A DNA stretch of 64,000 nucleotides, taken from Callaeas wilsoni. Lineage: Eukaryota; Chordata; Aves; Passeriformes; Callaeidae. Positions 1 through 12,054 of this stretch are shown one piece after another; positions within the stretch are counted from its first letter, which is position 1, and each line of letters begins with the position of its first letter. A model generated the notes under the pieces. That model ran no database searches and was not told where the DNA came from. It worked only from the letters and a program-made list of their open reading frames with translations. A program made the position numbers and the translations under genes. The stretch lies in assembly GCA_013398955.1 (NCBI GenBank), contig VWPU01011857.1, positions 248,001 through 312,000 on the forward strand, in the 5' to 3' direction.

Positions 1-574
1 GGTTTGTCAGCTCTTTCATTTTTCTTGGAACTCTTTGTGTTTTCATTTGTTTGCAGCTGTTTTAATGGAACACAAGTTACATACTTTGTATCTCTTTCAC
101 ACAGTGCAAGATCTAATTAGCTCATGGTAGCAAATAATTAGTGATGCTTTTAATAGATACATAAATATATGGGAGGGAAATATTAAAAGAATAGGAGCTT
201 TTTATATAATGTTTTGACATGAAAGCAAACCTGATTCTTCTTAGTAAGGGGATTGCACGAGTAATTTCATAATATTTTATAACAAAATTTAACCTGTGGT
301 TATCTCTGTAATGGAGCTCGTTTAATTTCCTTCTTCTCCTCAATCTATGGAATTGTGTTTCTTTGGTTTCCCTTGTATGTGATAGTTTTGCTCTAGATTG
401 TAAGTGCACCCTTGGGCTTTTTACAAAACTGAAGTGCTACATTGACTCGTAGTTTAAAAGCAGTGTAGTAACATTTGATCTAAACATTTGGAAGGGGGAA
501 AAAAATCTATCTTCTTTTAGGAACACCATTAATGGTCCTGTGACAAGATGATGAGCCCATGCTGCATTCCGGCA
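1..574. other. AT-rich DNA with no recognised gene
   Basis: No gene, RNA or repeat is recognised here. A 95-codon minus-strand open frame (122-409) is rich in Arg, Tyr and Ile, has no domain I know and is best read as chance. The stretch at 437-574 lies next to the LTR fragment and could hold more of that element, but I cannot align it. Confidence 0.6.
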
Positions 575-866
575 GACAGTGTCCTTCCCCCTCTTTACGT
601 GCAGAGTAGGATGCCCAGTGGCCTGGAGCACCCCTCTGGTCAGTGTGGGTGACCTGTCCCCGCTGTGCCTGCTCCCAGCCTCCCATGCACACCATCTCCT
701 CACCGGTGTGTCCGTATGGAAAGCAGAATAGGCCTCAGCTCTGTGCAATCAGCAACAACAAAAACATCTCTGTATTATCATCACTGTGTTCAGCCCAAAT
801 CCAAAACACACCTCCATACCCGCCACTGTGAATAAAATTAACCCTGCCCCAGCCAAAACCAGCTCA
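575..866 (-). mobile_element. ERVL-type avian LTR, 5' part only
   Basis: Read on the minus strand, this starts with TG at 866-865 and runs TGAGCTGGTTTTGGCTGGGG, followed by a GTTAATTTT block. This resembles the start of a very abundant avian ERVL-type LTR as I remember it. The similarity continues through the mid-LTR block (minus-strand GACCAGAGGG near 632-641) to CTCTGCACGTAAAGAG at 591-606, which occupies the place of the TATA box. Beyond about 575 the match fades, so the 3' half with the poly(A) region is missing or too diverged. The plus-strand open frame at 643-831 lies antisense inside this repeat and is not a gene. No internal viral gene is attached. Family assignment is from memory of the repeat; a RepeatMasker run with an avian library would name the subfamily. 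Confidence 0.78.
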
Positions 867-3800
867 GGGGCTTTTATGTTTCAGTTTTACCATAGAGGGA
901 ATGGATTTAGGAATATCAGTTCCTGAGGCCCACAGGATTTGTGCCAAAATTTGACTACCAGCTTTCCTGGAGTTTGAGAGTAAAGTCTACCCTGTGAGTA
1001 AGAGGTGCCACCATCAGGACAGTCGCTGGTGCTCAGCTTTCCTGCTAAGGCGTGAGTTACTCCAGCCCAGCAAAGCTGGATCGTGGGCCCTTGCCTCTTC
1101 CCAGCTGGGGACCTCGCTCCGATGCCTTGGAACACCTGAATGCACATATTTCTAACCCAAACGAGGACAGCAGATAGCTCTGCAGGGTCCTCGGGGTGGA
1201 GGGGCACAGGGGGTCCCCAGGCAGCCACAGACCTTCCCTGGCCACCAGCGTGCTGTGCTGCCTGTGGCAAGGTGGTTTCACATCACAGGGCAGGGGGACA
1301 CCAGCCATGTGTTGTGATCTTTTCTATTGTTTTTTTCCTGAAGGAAGGTCACATGTGATTATTATTATAATTTTACTATATAGCTACAAAGTATGACAAG
1401 CTATACAATTGCAACGGAATATATTTCATGTGTTTTGTGCTAGGCAGGTGGGTGTGGCAGGATAAAACACCACTGTGAACAGTTTTTCTATAACCAAATA
1501 ATGTTGAAAGGATTTTCCTTTAACTAATTTAATGTTGTGATTCAGAATACAGAATAGAATGTTTAACCTTGTAATTTTTTTTTATTCTTATAGCTGCCAC
1601 AAATTATCCCAACTTTCTCTTTATGACTGCACATTTACCTCTTGAATGACTGTACCTTTTCCTCTTGAGGAAAGGAAACATGGTGCTTATTTACAGCAGG
1701 AATCTGTTATGGATCCTTTTGTTCTCCATGTGCATTTCAGGCCTAATTCTGAAGTAACCTTAAAAACTAAAGCATGCTGTGCTTAAGTCTTAGGTTCATA
1801 TTTAGAGGTCTCATGCTGTCAGAGAATTATTTATCTTTAAATATCTAATTTTTTTTATTTAGATATTATTTTATTTATTATTATTTAAATAATACATTAT
1901 TTATAGTATTTTACTAACTTCTGTTCCTTACTCTGTTCTGTGTATCAGACTAGGGTTATTTTTATAAGTGATAGGGAAAAAACCCAACAATAAAACCCTT
2001 AAAATTATCTGCAAAGGTCAGATTATAAATGTTTATTAAGTCATTAATTTCATTTTTTTGTAACAAAAAAATACAATAAATCACTCTACAGTGTGAAGCA
2101 TCATCCTTGCAGCATCAGCTTAGCATTCCTCAGTGAAATGTCCCATTTTCTCTCTTTCTTTTGTAGGTCACCAGTGGGACTTCTAGCTTAAAATTAGTTA
2201 TTATAGAGGCAGAGCTATTGGGAAATCACGGACCTGATGCAATTATAAATTTCATAATGCTGTACTGCCACATGCTGTTCTGATATGTGGAAGTATATTG
2301 ATTTAGATATGCTTTATGGCTAGCGTTATGTGTCCCTAACGACCAAAAGCAATCCTATATCTTTTTAAACATTTTATGAATTCAAAACTAACCATTTTGG
2401 TAAAGGGAAGAAAATGTGTATGTTTCATTAGAGTAGATGATGAGGTAAATGTGAGGGAAAGAGTGAAAAACATGAGCAGGATTGGACAAAAAATAACAGT
2501 TGCTAAAAAAGGAATAGAAAAAAAGAGAAGTGGAATGTAAATAAGAAAGACAAAAAATACACTGTCAAAATTAATTTTAAAAATTTCTCTCAAATTTTGC
2601 AATTATAAATCAGTAAATATTCCTTTCTTAAGGGAAGGATGTAGCTAAGACTTTCCAAGCACACTTACAGGCCTTTAAGATGTCTTGACATTCCAGTCTG
2701 TTTATCCCTCCAATAACGTGTTGGCAACGTGAAATCAAATGTTCTAATGTTCCAGTATTTAATTTAATTTGTGTTCTTCAGAAGAAATAGGTAACAGAGT
2801 AAAAGGCTTCATGGAATAAAACTGAAAAGAGAAAGAGGAGTTACTTCTGCAAATATTAGTGTAGTATGTTGGTGCATGTGTGGGCCAAGCCTGTGGAATG
2901 GAAAACAGGGAAGATCTTGGCCCCTGTGGAGTGCTGTCTTCAAAACGTGTTCTCAACCAGGTGCAGTGTTTCAAATAAGGGGTTTTTTTCCTACTCTCAT
3001 GTGTTGGTTCTCCTAGGATTAGATTCTGTTATTTAGAAGTGAAGATAATTTCTGCAAAATCAGAACTGTATGTAATGGAATTAAGAGAAGGTTCTTCGCC
3101 CTCCCCAGGAAAATGGCTTTGTCTGGTTTGCATTGCAAAAGGGCTTAGGACATTATAGGTAAGGTCCTGTGTAGTGGTACTGAAAAGTGATACCTGTTGG
3201 ATATTGAAAGGAAGCTGGGGACTAATGGAGTGAGACAAAAGGAATAATGGAGGCAATGATCCTAAGGAGCAGGTGCAGGGTTAGCCAGAAACTGAGAGGA
3301 GGTGGGTGATTTTTTTGACCTGTGCCATGGATTTTTCCTACCACTGATGCTGAAACTTTCAGTGCTATTTTCACAGTTTTGGTATAAATTGAAACTCTAA
3401 CTCCTCTCCTGCTTTGGCAGGAGATTACTGAGGTTTTAAACACCAAACTTCAGAAGCAGCGAGCTGTATCTCATGGCCAGGACAGATTGTCATGGTACAC
3501 TTTCATCTGTCAGCGTGGCAACCCCACTACAGCTCCCCTTACTCAAGTTTATTGCAGACTTTTGAATAGAAACTTGATCTTCATGAACAATGGCTTTTAA
3601 AGTTTTTTCACTGGCTGGAGCTTTCAAAAGTTCTGGTTTAAAATTTTAATTGAAATGGACAGTTGCAAAAATGTCACGTTTTCAGGACTTATGGGAAAGA
3701 CTTTCCTCCTCCTTCACATCTTTTGGAGGCAAGAAGGAAAAAGGCAGGTAAGAGAAACAGTGTTAAATCATATAAATTCATATAAACTAATAGGACGTGT

Positions 3801-4220
3801 TTCACATTTTTTCCCTTTTCTAATGCCTGCCTTGCACATATTTCTGAAGATTTGCCCTATATAAAAAAGATGAGCAGGGAAAGATCTATGCCTAAGGCAG
3901 ATCTGAGCATCAAGTCTGATTTCAGGGCTTAGGCAGGATATAGAAAAATATCTATATCTTGAGCTCTGGCTTCCAGAGAAAATTTTATCCAACACTTAAA
4001 AGATTCTTCTTTATTTTTCCTTATTCATAGTATGCCAGGACACTGAAAGAACAGTCATCTGCTGTACGTTTGCTTTAGTGTTAAAACATCTCCTTACTGT
4101 TCAAAATACGTGACTTTGGAAGAACAATAGAATAATAATTGGCCATAATTTGTAACTTTTCCAGAATTCTAGCAGTAGGACAAGCCACAGAGAAATAATT
4201 TTAATGTGAATGCAACTGCT
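867..4220. other. Unassigned intergenic DNA, GC-richer at its left end
   Basis: The part at about 900-1310 is richer in G+C than its surroundings and has overlapping open frames on both strands (up to 127 codons, minus, 887-1270) with no recognisable domain; it may be an old unrecognised repeat. From 1340 on the DNA is AT-rich. A very AT-rich block at 1800-1920 contains a 9-bp inverted repeat (AATATCTAA at 1840-1848 and TTAGATATT at 1859-1867) and the palindrome ATTATTTAAATAAT at 1880-1893. The stretch at about 2400-2600 is purine/A-rich. No gene is supported. Confidence 0.55.
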
Positions 4221-4275
4221 GTGCTGGAATTTGATGATCTTTAAGATTTCTTCCAAGCCCAGGCATTCTGAGCTT
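4221..4275 (+). mobile_element. CR1 LINE 3'-end fragment
   Basis: The stretch contains TTTGATGATCTTTAAGATTT, followed by TTCCAAGCCC and GGCATTCTGA. This follows the typical 3' end of avian CR1 elements (a TTGATGATCTTTAAGGTCCC-like block, TTCCAACCC, then ATTCTATGA octamers) with several substitutions. Only the terminal ~55 bp is recognisable. That fits the usual severe 5' truncation of CR1 copies plus age. No coding capacity remains. A chance match is possible because of the short length, but three blocks in the right order make it likely. Confidence 0.62.
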
Positions 4276-7200
4276 CAGATACTTCAGAATTTGACAAGAT
4301 ATTCACCCATTTTAATAATTTTGGCATATACTGTGTCTGTGTTGCATAACAACACCTTCTAGGAACTGACAATGATTAACATTTTGTGTTGCATTCTTGA
4401 AAAGATTGTAAGATCATTCTTTTAATTCTGATACCACTCCAGAAAAGTCTTTGCTGGCTGCTAAACTGTACAAAAAAAGTGTCAGCGTTGTGATCCTTCT
4501 CTCCTTAGGGAAGATGGCATTCTCTGTTCCCTTCCACTCAGAGTACTGAGGGAAGCCAGTGATTCAGCACCATTTGATTGAAACTGAAAATAATCTCTAT
4601 CTAAACTTTTTAGTTCCCCAGTGCAGAGGTAACACAGATGTCTATGAAGATTCTGAGCAATGATTTGTATTTCTGTGGAGTTTGGTGAACAGGTGTGTAT
4701 GTGTGGGGGCAGAGAAGGTGACATACTGTGGCTGTTGAGTGTCACTTGCCAAAAAATATTTGAAAATTCAGTCCTCAGCAAACTTAAACATTCTCCAGAC
4801 CCAAGCACAGTGAAACCAACTGGTAGTGTTATTTTCCTCTCTGTTTATAATAGAAAATCATGTACACTTGGCTTCAGTAGCATTTGTCTTTGTCCTTCAG
4901 TCTTTATTTCTGTTTCAGGATACTTGAGATTGTAGTTCTACTCTCCAGATATTTAATATGGTATATAAATATCTTGCTAGAGTAACTGGAAAAGGGCACG
5001 AACAGCTCTTAAAAATAGAAATAACAACAGAACCAGAAAGTCTGTATACGTATAGCCCTGAAATGAATAGAACTTTGAGTGCTTTTTTAATATTTAACAA
5101 GCCATTTTGGCGTATCTTATTAAGCTGACCTAGAACAGCTTATTCATACAGATTCATCGTTAATAATTAATTCATCCTGGGAAGAAATAAAAAAGAAAAA
5201 AAATCACCTAAATGCATAAAGAGTTTAGAATCCTGGTTCTGCTGATAATCTTACAGGACAAGGTCCTACTTTTCATATGACCACTGTGTTTTCCTGTCAT
5301 AAATTCTATTAACTTTAATAGATATTCTTGTGGTGCAAAGTATTGGTGCTTGTAAGTAGACCTGACCTGGGTTTAAAAGCAATTCTGATGGCTGTACCTT
5401 TGTATAAGTACCTAAGGGCCCTCCGTTTAAAACTGAATGTGAATGTGCTCAAAAAACTTTATTATTTGTTATGTTTGTCTTTATTTCTTACATCACAGAA
5501 GTGCATGACATCTTCCTCCAAACCAGTGTGTTAGGTACAGGAAGAAAAAATGTCCATTTTAAGGAATTTGTAATCTATATAAAGTCAAAGAGGTAAAGAT
5601 GCAACAATATAATGAATTCACGTCTTGCCAATAGGCAGCAGATCAGTATTAGAGCTGGAAGAGCAGCTTCATTTTTTCATTGTTCCTTTATATTAGGCCA
5701 GGAAGCAATGAGAGGTATGGCCTTACTGGAAGACTTCTTTGGATCTTTTGGGGATTTTTTTCCATGTAAAAATAAGAGAAGATTGCATCTGGTATATTCT
5801 GTGATGAAAAAAGCAAGCAGTCTTTAATCTTTCTCTCATCCAAAAGCATTCAAACAAACCATGGTTATGTGAAGGAATCAAGTGTTGGATGAGATTTTTT
5901 GAATGGCATTAGTTTTATTAAGTACGTTTACATTTTATGCTTGCTCTTCCTGAGGTCAGCTTCTGCTTCTCCTTAGCACCTTCTCTGTTCTTCTTCAAAC
6001 TGGTGAAAGTTCCTATAGCAGACAAGAGAAAGTTCAACCCCAGTTAACAAACAAACAAAAAAAAGCAAAGGAAGAAAGGACAAGTGGACAAACACTACTT
6101 ATTTACCCGAGTAAGTCACAAATTAGTTCACTAAGGCATTCTTGAAATGCACTCTGTAAATAGTGGAAGCATTTAGCCCATGATGTTTGAGTGGGTTGTG
6201 AATATTTGTAGGAATGGCTAGAGATTTCCTGGTAAGTATGAGGAGGGAAGCTTTTGCAGCATATCCCAGAAGACAAATATAGAGAAATCAGGACTTACAT
6301 TCTGTGGACTGTTTGCACTTTTTTGTTCAGAATTTGTTGTGTACTCATAGATTCATGTTTCATGTATATTTTATAATGCATTTATTTTATATATTATATA
6401 GCTGTCTGAACACCTATAAAAGATAAATACTCAGCAAGCTTTTTCTTAAATAATTTTAACAAAACTACATCAAGCTGTCTGCTCTTACAAAAAAGTGTTC
6501 AAGGGTGTTTTATTTCATTTGTGGTTTCTGGTGACGAGCATAAATTGGTCATGCTCTGTTTTGTGCATGTTCAGATGTCACTGGAAATATAATAGATCTT
6601 AGCTACAACTTCTTTTTTCCCCTCTCAGGAATCTTTTCAGTAATGCCAGCATAACCTTTTTATTGGATTCTCATGTGCCCACTAAACACTAATCAGGGGT
6701 CACAGATCATCTGTTTTGACTCCTTAGGTGTTTCTGTCATCTGATCTAAGATTTTATTTTAGTGTTAGAGGATGTAACAAAAAATGCAGAATTACTGTAA
6801 GACATGTCTGTACTTGAGACTAATCACTTCTGGAGTGTTGTTGATCTAAGTGTTGTTTGTAACACCAGTTGTACAGCTGCCAATCCTGCTGTGGAAATGA
6901 GATACTGCATCCCCAGAGGTGGCCCATGAATTATCAAGTAAACACAAAGAAGAACTTGCAGTAGACACTCAAACATGAGTGAGGACACATTGTCTTTGAT
7001 AATCTCAGTTTACCTAGTCCTTTCAGCACATACAATTCCACATCTCAAGATACTCATAGCATGAAATAGTATTATAACCACATAAATTCTAATTCATAAA
7101 CCTAGGATGGATTAACAGCAAGAAATTTTTAGAATCTACTAAAATATTAGAACAGCACAATTGCATTTTCCTGTATCTAGAAAAGAAAATAGAAATTGCA

Positions 7201-10188
7201 TGAACAACTGAATACAACATCTTAAATGTTTAATGCTGGAGAATAGCAAGACTTGGATCAGAGTCCAGATTTATTTTGGACTATTAATTCCTTAGTCCTT
7301 GTCCATCATATCTACCACTGTCATCTTCAGGAAATGGAAATGTTTGCTTAATTTTCCATCAAAAATCAAAACTGCATATTTTTTTTTGTACGAAAAGTCA
7401 TCATTCTTTGTTTCTGAAATGACTATGTTCTGTTTCTTGAACTCACTACTAAAGCCTTCTCTCAACCTCAGCAAATAATTTTCCCTGTAGTGAGAGGGAG
7501 AAAAGGAGGGACCATCACCACAAAAGCCTTCTCAGTTAGCAAATGTAACTGAACAGCATAGCAGCTCCCATTGTACATGTGCAGGAGTTTCTGAAGGCAG
7601 AAAGCTATTTTCTCTCCTACTTAGAAATGAAAACCTAAGTGCAGGTATTATCTGAAAAGGAGAAACTGTGGAAGTGTAGAACTTAAAACTTAGTACTTTA
7701 ATTTTCAGATATATTCTCTTGACTGCTGACCCTCACTGATCATTCCTACAATAAGCTGATGTGTGGGAAGGAGTTTGTTACTGCATGAGTGTCATTAACC
7801 AGTCTGCCCCTGTGTCTACTGTTTCTTTAGTAAATGGGTGCTCAGTGGTATATCTGGGCTGAGAAAAACTGAGACGAAATGAAAAGGGGAGTAGAAGTTC
7901 TTCCATTTTTAAGATGAGGCTTCTTTAACAACAAAGACCTTTGTAACATTGGTGGCTTGTATTTGTACTCACCTATATTTCTTCACAGTATTGGACTAAA
8001 TTCTCTAATTCAAGGACTTGCCTTTAACCTAAATATCAGGTTGATGATGGTGGTGCTCAACTTGTCATTCTTTTCCCCTTTTTCTGGACTGAGATATGTA
8101 CCAGATAATCTCTGCAAGACAGCAAAATTAATCAATGCACTTCTCTGTGAGAATTTCTCAGCAGGCTGCTGACAGGGCAGACCTAATAGTTCAATAAATG
8201 CAATCCCCAAAGGACTGGGAGCATGGACAGAGTTGTTGGAGAGCTGCGATTGCACAGAGAAATACAAACGATATCTGAAAGGTTTCCCAGCTTCCTTTAT
8301 TTTTCTTTTGTTTTTCTTACCTTTCTGAAAGGAATATTTTGTAACTGATGCTTTTATTGGCTTATGGTTTTCTTTACTAGCCACCAGATACAAAACTGGA
8401 ATAACAAATATCCTTATCTTCGTACTTTAATTGTTAGAGAACACCATTTAAGATGTTTTTGGACCAGGCATTTGTAGAAACAAGATCTTTCTGTATTTCT
8501 GAAGTCTGACTCACATGTGCTAAGTGACAACCACTCAGGAGTAATTACTTACTTTTAATGACTATATTTATAGATGGTTAAATGGAAATGTTACATGTCT
8601 GAAGTCCTGGAGTTGCCACATCTAGTCATTATCAGCTAATTATTTTCAGTACTTTGACAACAGGCAGAAGAGATGCATTTTTCAAAAGCTACCAAGGCAC
8701 AAGTGTATATTAATGTGAAAACTGGTCTTTCACACAACTTTCAAGATGTTACTGCATTACTTTCAATGTGAATACTGCCGGAAAATTAAAATCAGGTAAT
8801 GATTGGAATATGCATGATTCTCATTTCATTATTTAATTTTCATCAAAAGTTTAGCTTCTGCTTCTACGTCTGGAATAGAAGAGGCTTTGCATCATGTGAT
8901 GGTATTTAATAGAGAGCAGAGTCCATAGCTAATGCAGAGCAGATCTACCGAGTGAAAAACCTGCTGTGTCCTCATCTGCCCAACTGGAATGTGAAAATAT
9001 CCCACTTAATAGAGTGTCTTTTAGATTAGTGATGTGCTGGCTTTGGTGTTTTGTGGTTACACATTGATCCTTCGGTTGGTTAGATCTAAGGAAAGGTGGC
9101 GTGGCATGTAATGGGCTCAGGTATGTGCAATAATTGTCTCTAGTTTATATAACAAAAATCTGTGTTCTGCCAAGATTTCTGTAAGAGTTAAGCTTGGTGT
9201 CAGAAAAGACAAGTATTTTGACACAGCACTAATAGCAATTTAAAAGGAAAGGCCTCATAATGTGTGAAATCAATGTCTCTTGAAGGCTTCTGAATCTGTG
9301 AGATTGATCTATGGTGCAATAAGGAAACCACAAAGAAAGCAAGTTTTGGCTCAGATAAAGAATCTTCCATATTTACCTGACAGGTAAACACAGCTGGAAT
9401 GTTGATTAGTCTCACAATCAAACTAGCATGAGAGTTTCTGACTAGCGGGCTATGAAACTATACAAGAAAGGAGATAGAAGGTGCACAGCAATTTAAATTT
9501 TAGGCAAGGGGAAAAAATACTTATTTTTTCTGCTTTGAAAATCAAGGCAGAAATGAAACTTCAGTCTCTGAATCTCAAAGTAGTGTCATACGTACGCCCT
9601 ATTTTCACCACAACGTGTGTGTGTGCTACCACTGAGAGCAAGGCAGAGCTGAAGCCATACTTCAGGGGAGTAACAAGGCATGTAAAGAGAGGGCAGAGCT
9701 GAGGCTCAGAATCCACATGTGCCTTCTAGAGAAAAACACTTCCGAGAGAGATGTGCATCTTGATGGTGTGGTGTGGTGCTTCTGACCTTCCTGCCTGTTC
9801 TTCACATGACTAGTGGGGCTTTAATAAGGAATGTGCCTCTTGGGAAGTTTCTGCCTATTTGAGGCTAAATGCTTTTGCTGCAATAATATTGTATTTAGAA
9901 GAACTTGCATTATTCTAGTAGTATGAAAAACAGAACAATTGAAAATTGTTAGGCTGGTATAAAAGTATACTTATAACTGTGTTATTTGTCTTAGGCTCTG
10001 GGCAAAAAGATGTTTGTATATTTTTCATGCAAATATATGTATACATCTATTAGGGTCTTATTAGAATATTAGCATTTATCCCAATTTTACTACTGAGACC
10101 AAATCATAACATCAATTTGGGAGATTAGGGACGAACAGATTGTTCTCCTTCTATAGGTGGGACTTTGTGTTAGTAGTTTTCCGTCTGG
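4276..10188. other. AT-rich intergenic DNA with no recognised gene
   Basis: Nothing here supports a gene. A 9-bp inverted repeat lies at 4947-4955 and 4966-4974 (AGATATTTA / TAAATATCT). An A-rich tract with AACAAACAAACAAAA lies around 6045-6085 and may be the tail of an unrecognisable retro-insertion. The longest open frame (127 codons, minus, 8010-8393) is Lys- and Ser-rich and matches no family I know. Confidence 0.6.
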
Positions 10189-10220
10189 GTTTTTATCTCC
10201 CCAGTTGGGGAGATAAAAAC
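10189..10220. repeat. Perfect 14-bp inverted repeat with 4-nt loop
   Basis: The left arm GTTTTTATCTCCCC (10189-10202) and the right arm GGGGAGATAAAAAC (10207-10220) are exact reverse complements around the loop AGTT. On either strand the arms would fold into a 14-bp stem without mismatch. Pairing stops at once outside the arms, so this is shorter than a typical microRNA precursor. It is not followed by a T-run as a bacterial terminator would be. GATA occurs once in each arm context (TATC / GATA), so it could also be a doubled GATA-factor site. Function is unknown. Confidence 0.9.
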
Positions 10221-12030
10221 ATATTGCATTAAAATGGGATAGAATTCATAACAGTAAGCCAAGACTTAAAGCAGAAACCTTGGTTATAATATAGAGAATG
10301 ATTGGGTCAGTATATAACAAGGAACAGAGGAGCTGTAAGACTTTTATTGCAAAAATAATTTTAAGAAAAGATAATGGAAAGAGAAACAAGGGAAAATAGA
10401 AATAAAAGGGATATCCATGTAGCTGAGACACCTCTTGAATATTCTTACTAATCAGGCTATATTCTAAATTTAACAAACCATGTTTTCAAGCAAACATTTG
10501 ATCAAATTTTTGGCAAAAGTGACACAAATTTTTGCCAACTTCCATTTGGTGACTGGTTCTTATTTTTAGTATTGGTTTTGGAACTGTACTTCCTGCCATT
10601 CTGCCTCACTGTAAAAAGTTATAGCTCCATTAACAGGCCGTTAGCTGCCTTTCAGAATGCACACACTGCTCCTCGTTCCCAGTGTAAACCAAGTGAAGTT
10701 TATCCCAGTTGAAGTGGATGTGCAGCAAAGGTCTTATAAAACAAACTAACATCTGTACTGGCAAAATAACAGATGGCTCTTATCTGGCTCCTTCATGTTT
10801 GCAGAGAGGATCTGGTGGGAAAGACCATTCCCGTTGGCAGTCTTTGATCTTAATATCTCGTGTAAACCAGTACAGCAGGGAACATCTGTCCACAGTGGCT
10901 CTGACAAGTGGATGTGTGTGACACCTGCTTAACATCAAAACTCTCTGGGCAAAAATGGTGCAGGGAGAGCAAGATCCTGCAGCCTAATTTGTATTTTGCT
11001 GCTTTTTTTGTTTCTCAGCGCTGAAGTTGTGCTTATTTGTATTTGAGAAATGTTTTCCTTATCCAATTATGCACAGTAGATTTTAGATATCATACAAGAA
11101 TTTGTGTCTACATTAATAATTAAGTTACCACATTCTAAGTGGTGCTATCTTTGCAGTAGAAGTGAGGATATGAAGCTATGCAGAGTATCATGCGCGTTAA
11201 GGCAAACACCACTCACAGCCTTGTGTACCTTGTTGTTTCTATTCAATTTTTTTTTTTCTGTTTCTACTGCAACAGCTCTCTTGATCATTCTTTCTCAGAA
11301 AATAGTCTCCCATCTGTACCATTGCTGACAAATCCAGTTTAAAACTGGGACAGAATTGCCACTCAGAATACTGTGTGTTTTCTTACAATAAAGGTCCATA
11401 ACCAGTGGTAACTAACTAGGTAATAAGACTCTCTATAAAAGTCATTAAAATATTATCAAATCAGCTTGTATCTGATTTGAATCTATGCCTTAACTAAAAA
11501 GGACAATTTAGCTTCTACACGTGTTTTCAAGGAAATTCAGCTTATTCTGAATGGTGCTTTGGGCACTTAAGGATACTTTGGCGTGCACACTGTGTATCTG
11601 TTTTCTCAATTGCCAGTAAGCTAGGAAAGAATATATGTGTTTGTAGTTTACTGCATTTCTAGAAATACTTGAGTCTTTGGGATTTTAAAATTCTTTTCTC
11701 TCGTATTTCTGTTCATTGTTCAGCTGGATGGAAATTCTTAAAAATAAAAAGAATTATTTAGAAAAATTAAAATAATTCATATGTGTGGGAGATGTCAGGA
11801 AAGCACAGTGAATATGTAGAAATTCAGAGAGCTCCAAACGATTATAGTTTCTTCATGACTTTTCTGAGCTGGGGGAAGTTAAATGTAGTTTGTGGAGATA
11901 GTAAATAATAATGGCCATATCAGAATGCATTGAAGTGAGGAGCAGAGGAGATAATATTAAACATGTAAATCTGCTCAATCTGCTCATGCACTAGAATCTT
12001 CTATGAAGAAGAAAGTGTAATTTGTCTTAG
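10221..12030. other. AT-rich intergenic DNA with no recognised gene
   Basis: No gene or repeat family is recognised. The short open frames on both strands are rich in hydrophobic or AT-coded residues and show no domain. Confidence 0.6.
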
Positions 12031-12054
12031 TTTCGCAATTACTCATTGCGCAAT
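12031..12054. promoter_or_regulatory. Pair of C/EBP-like binding sites
   Basis: TTTCGCAAT (12031-12039) is followed by ATTGCGCAAT (12045-12054), a perfect palindromic C/EBP consensus. The two lie within 24 bp in otherwise CpG-poor DNA, so retention of both CpG-containing cores is notable. Binding is inferred from the motif alone; no promoter or gene is visible nearby. Confidence 0.35.

Noticed and set aside
643..831. 62-codon plus-strand open frame
   Set aside because: Lies antisense inside the ERVL-type LTR fragment; the same non-coding frame would recur at other copies of the repeat.
8010..8393. 127-codon minus-strand open frame
   Set aside because: No recognisable domain, AT-driven composition, no splice or promoter context.
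9065..9105. GGTTGGTTAGATCTAAGG resembling a CR1 3' end
   Set aside because: No following TTCCAACC or ATTCTATG octamers.
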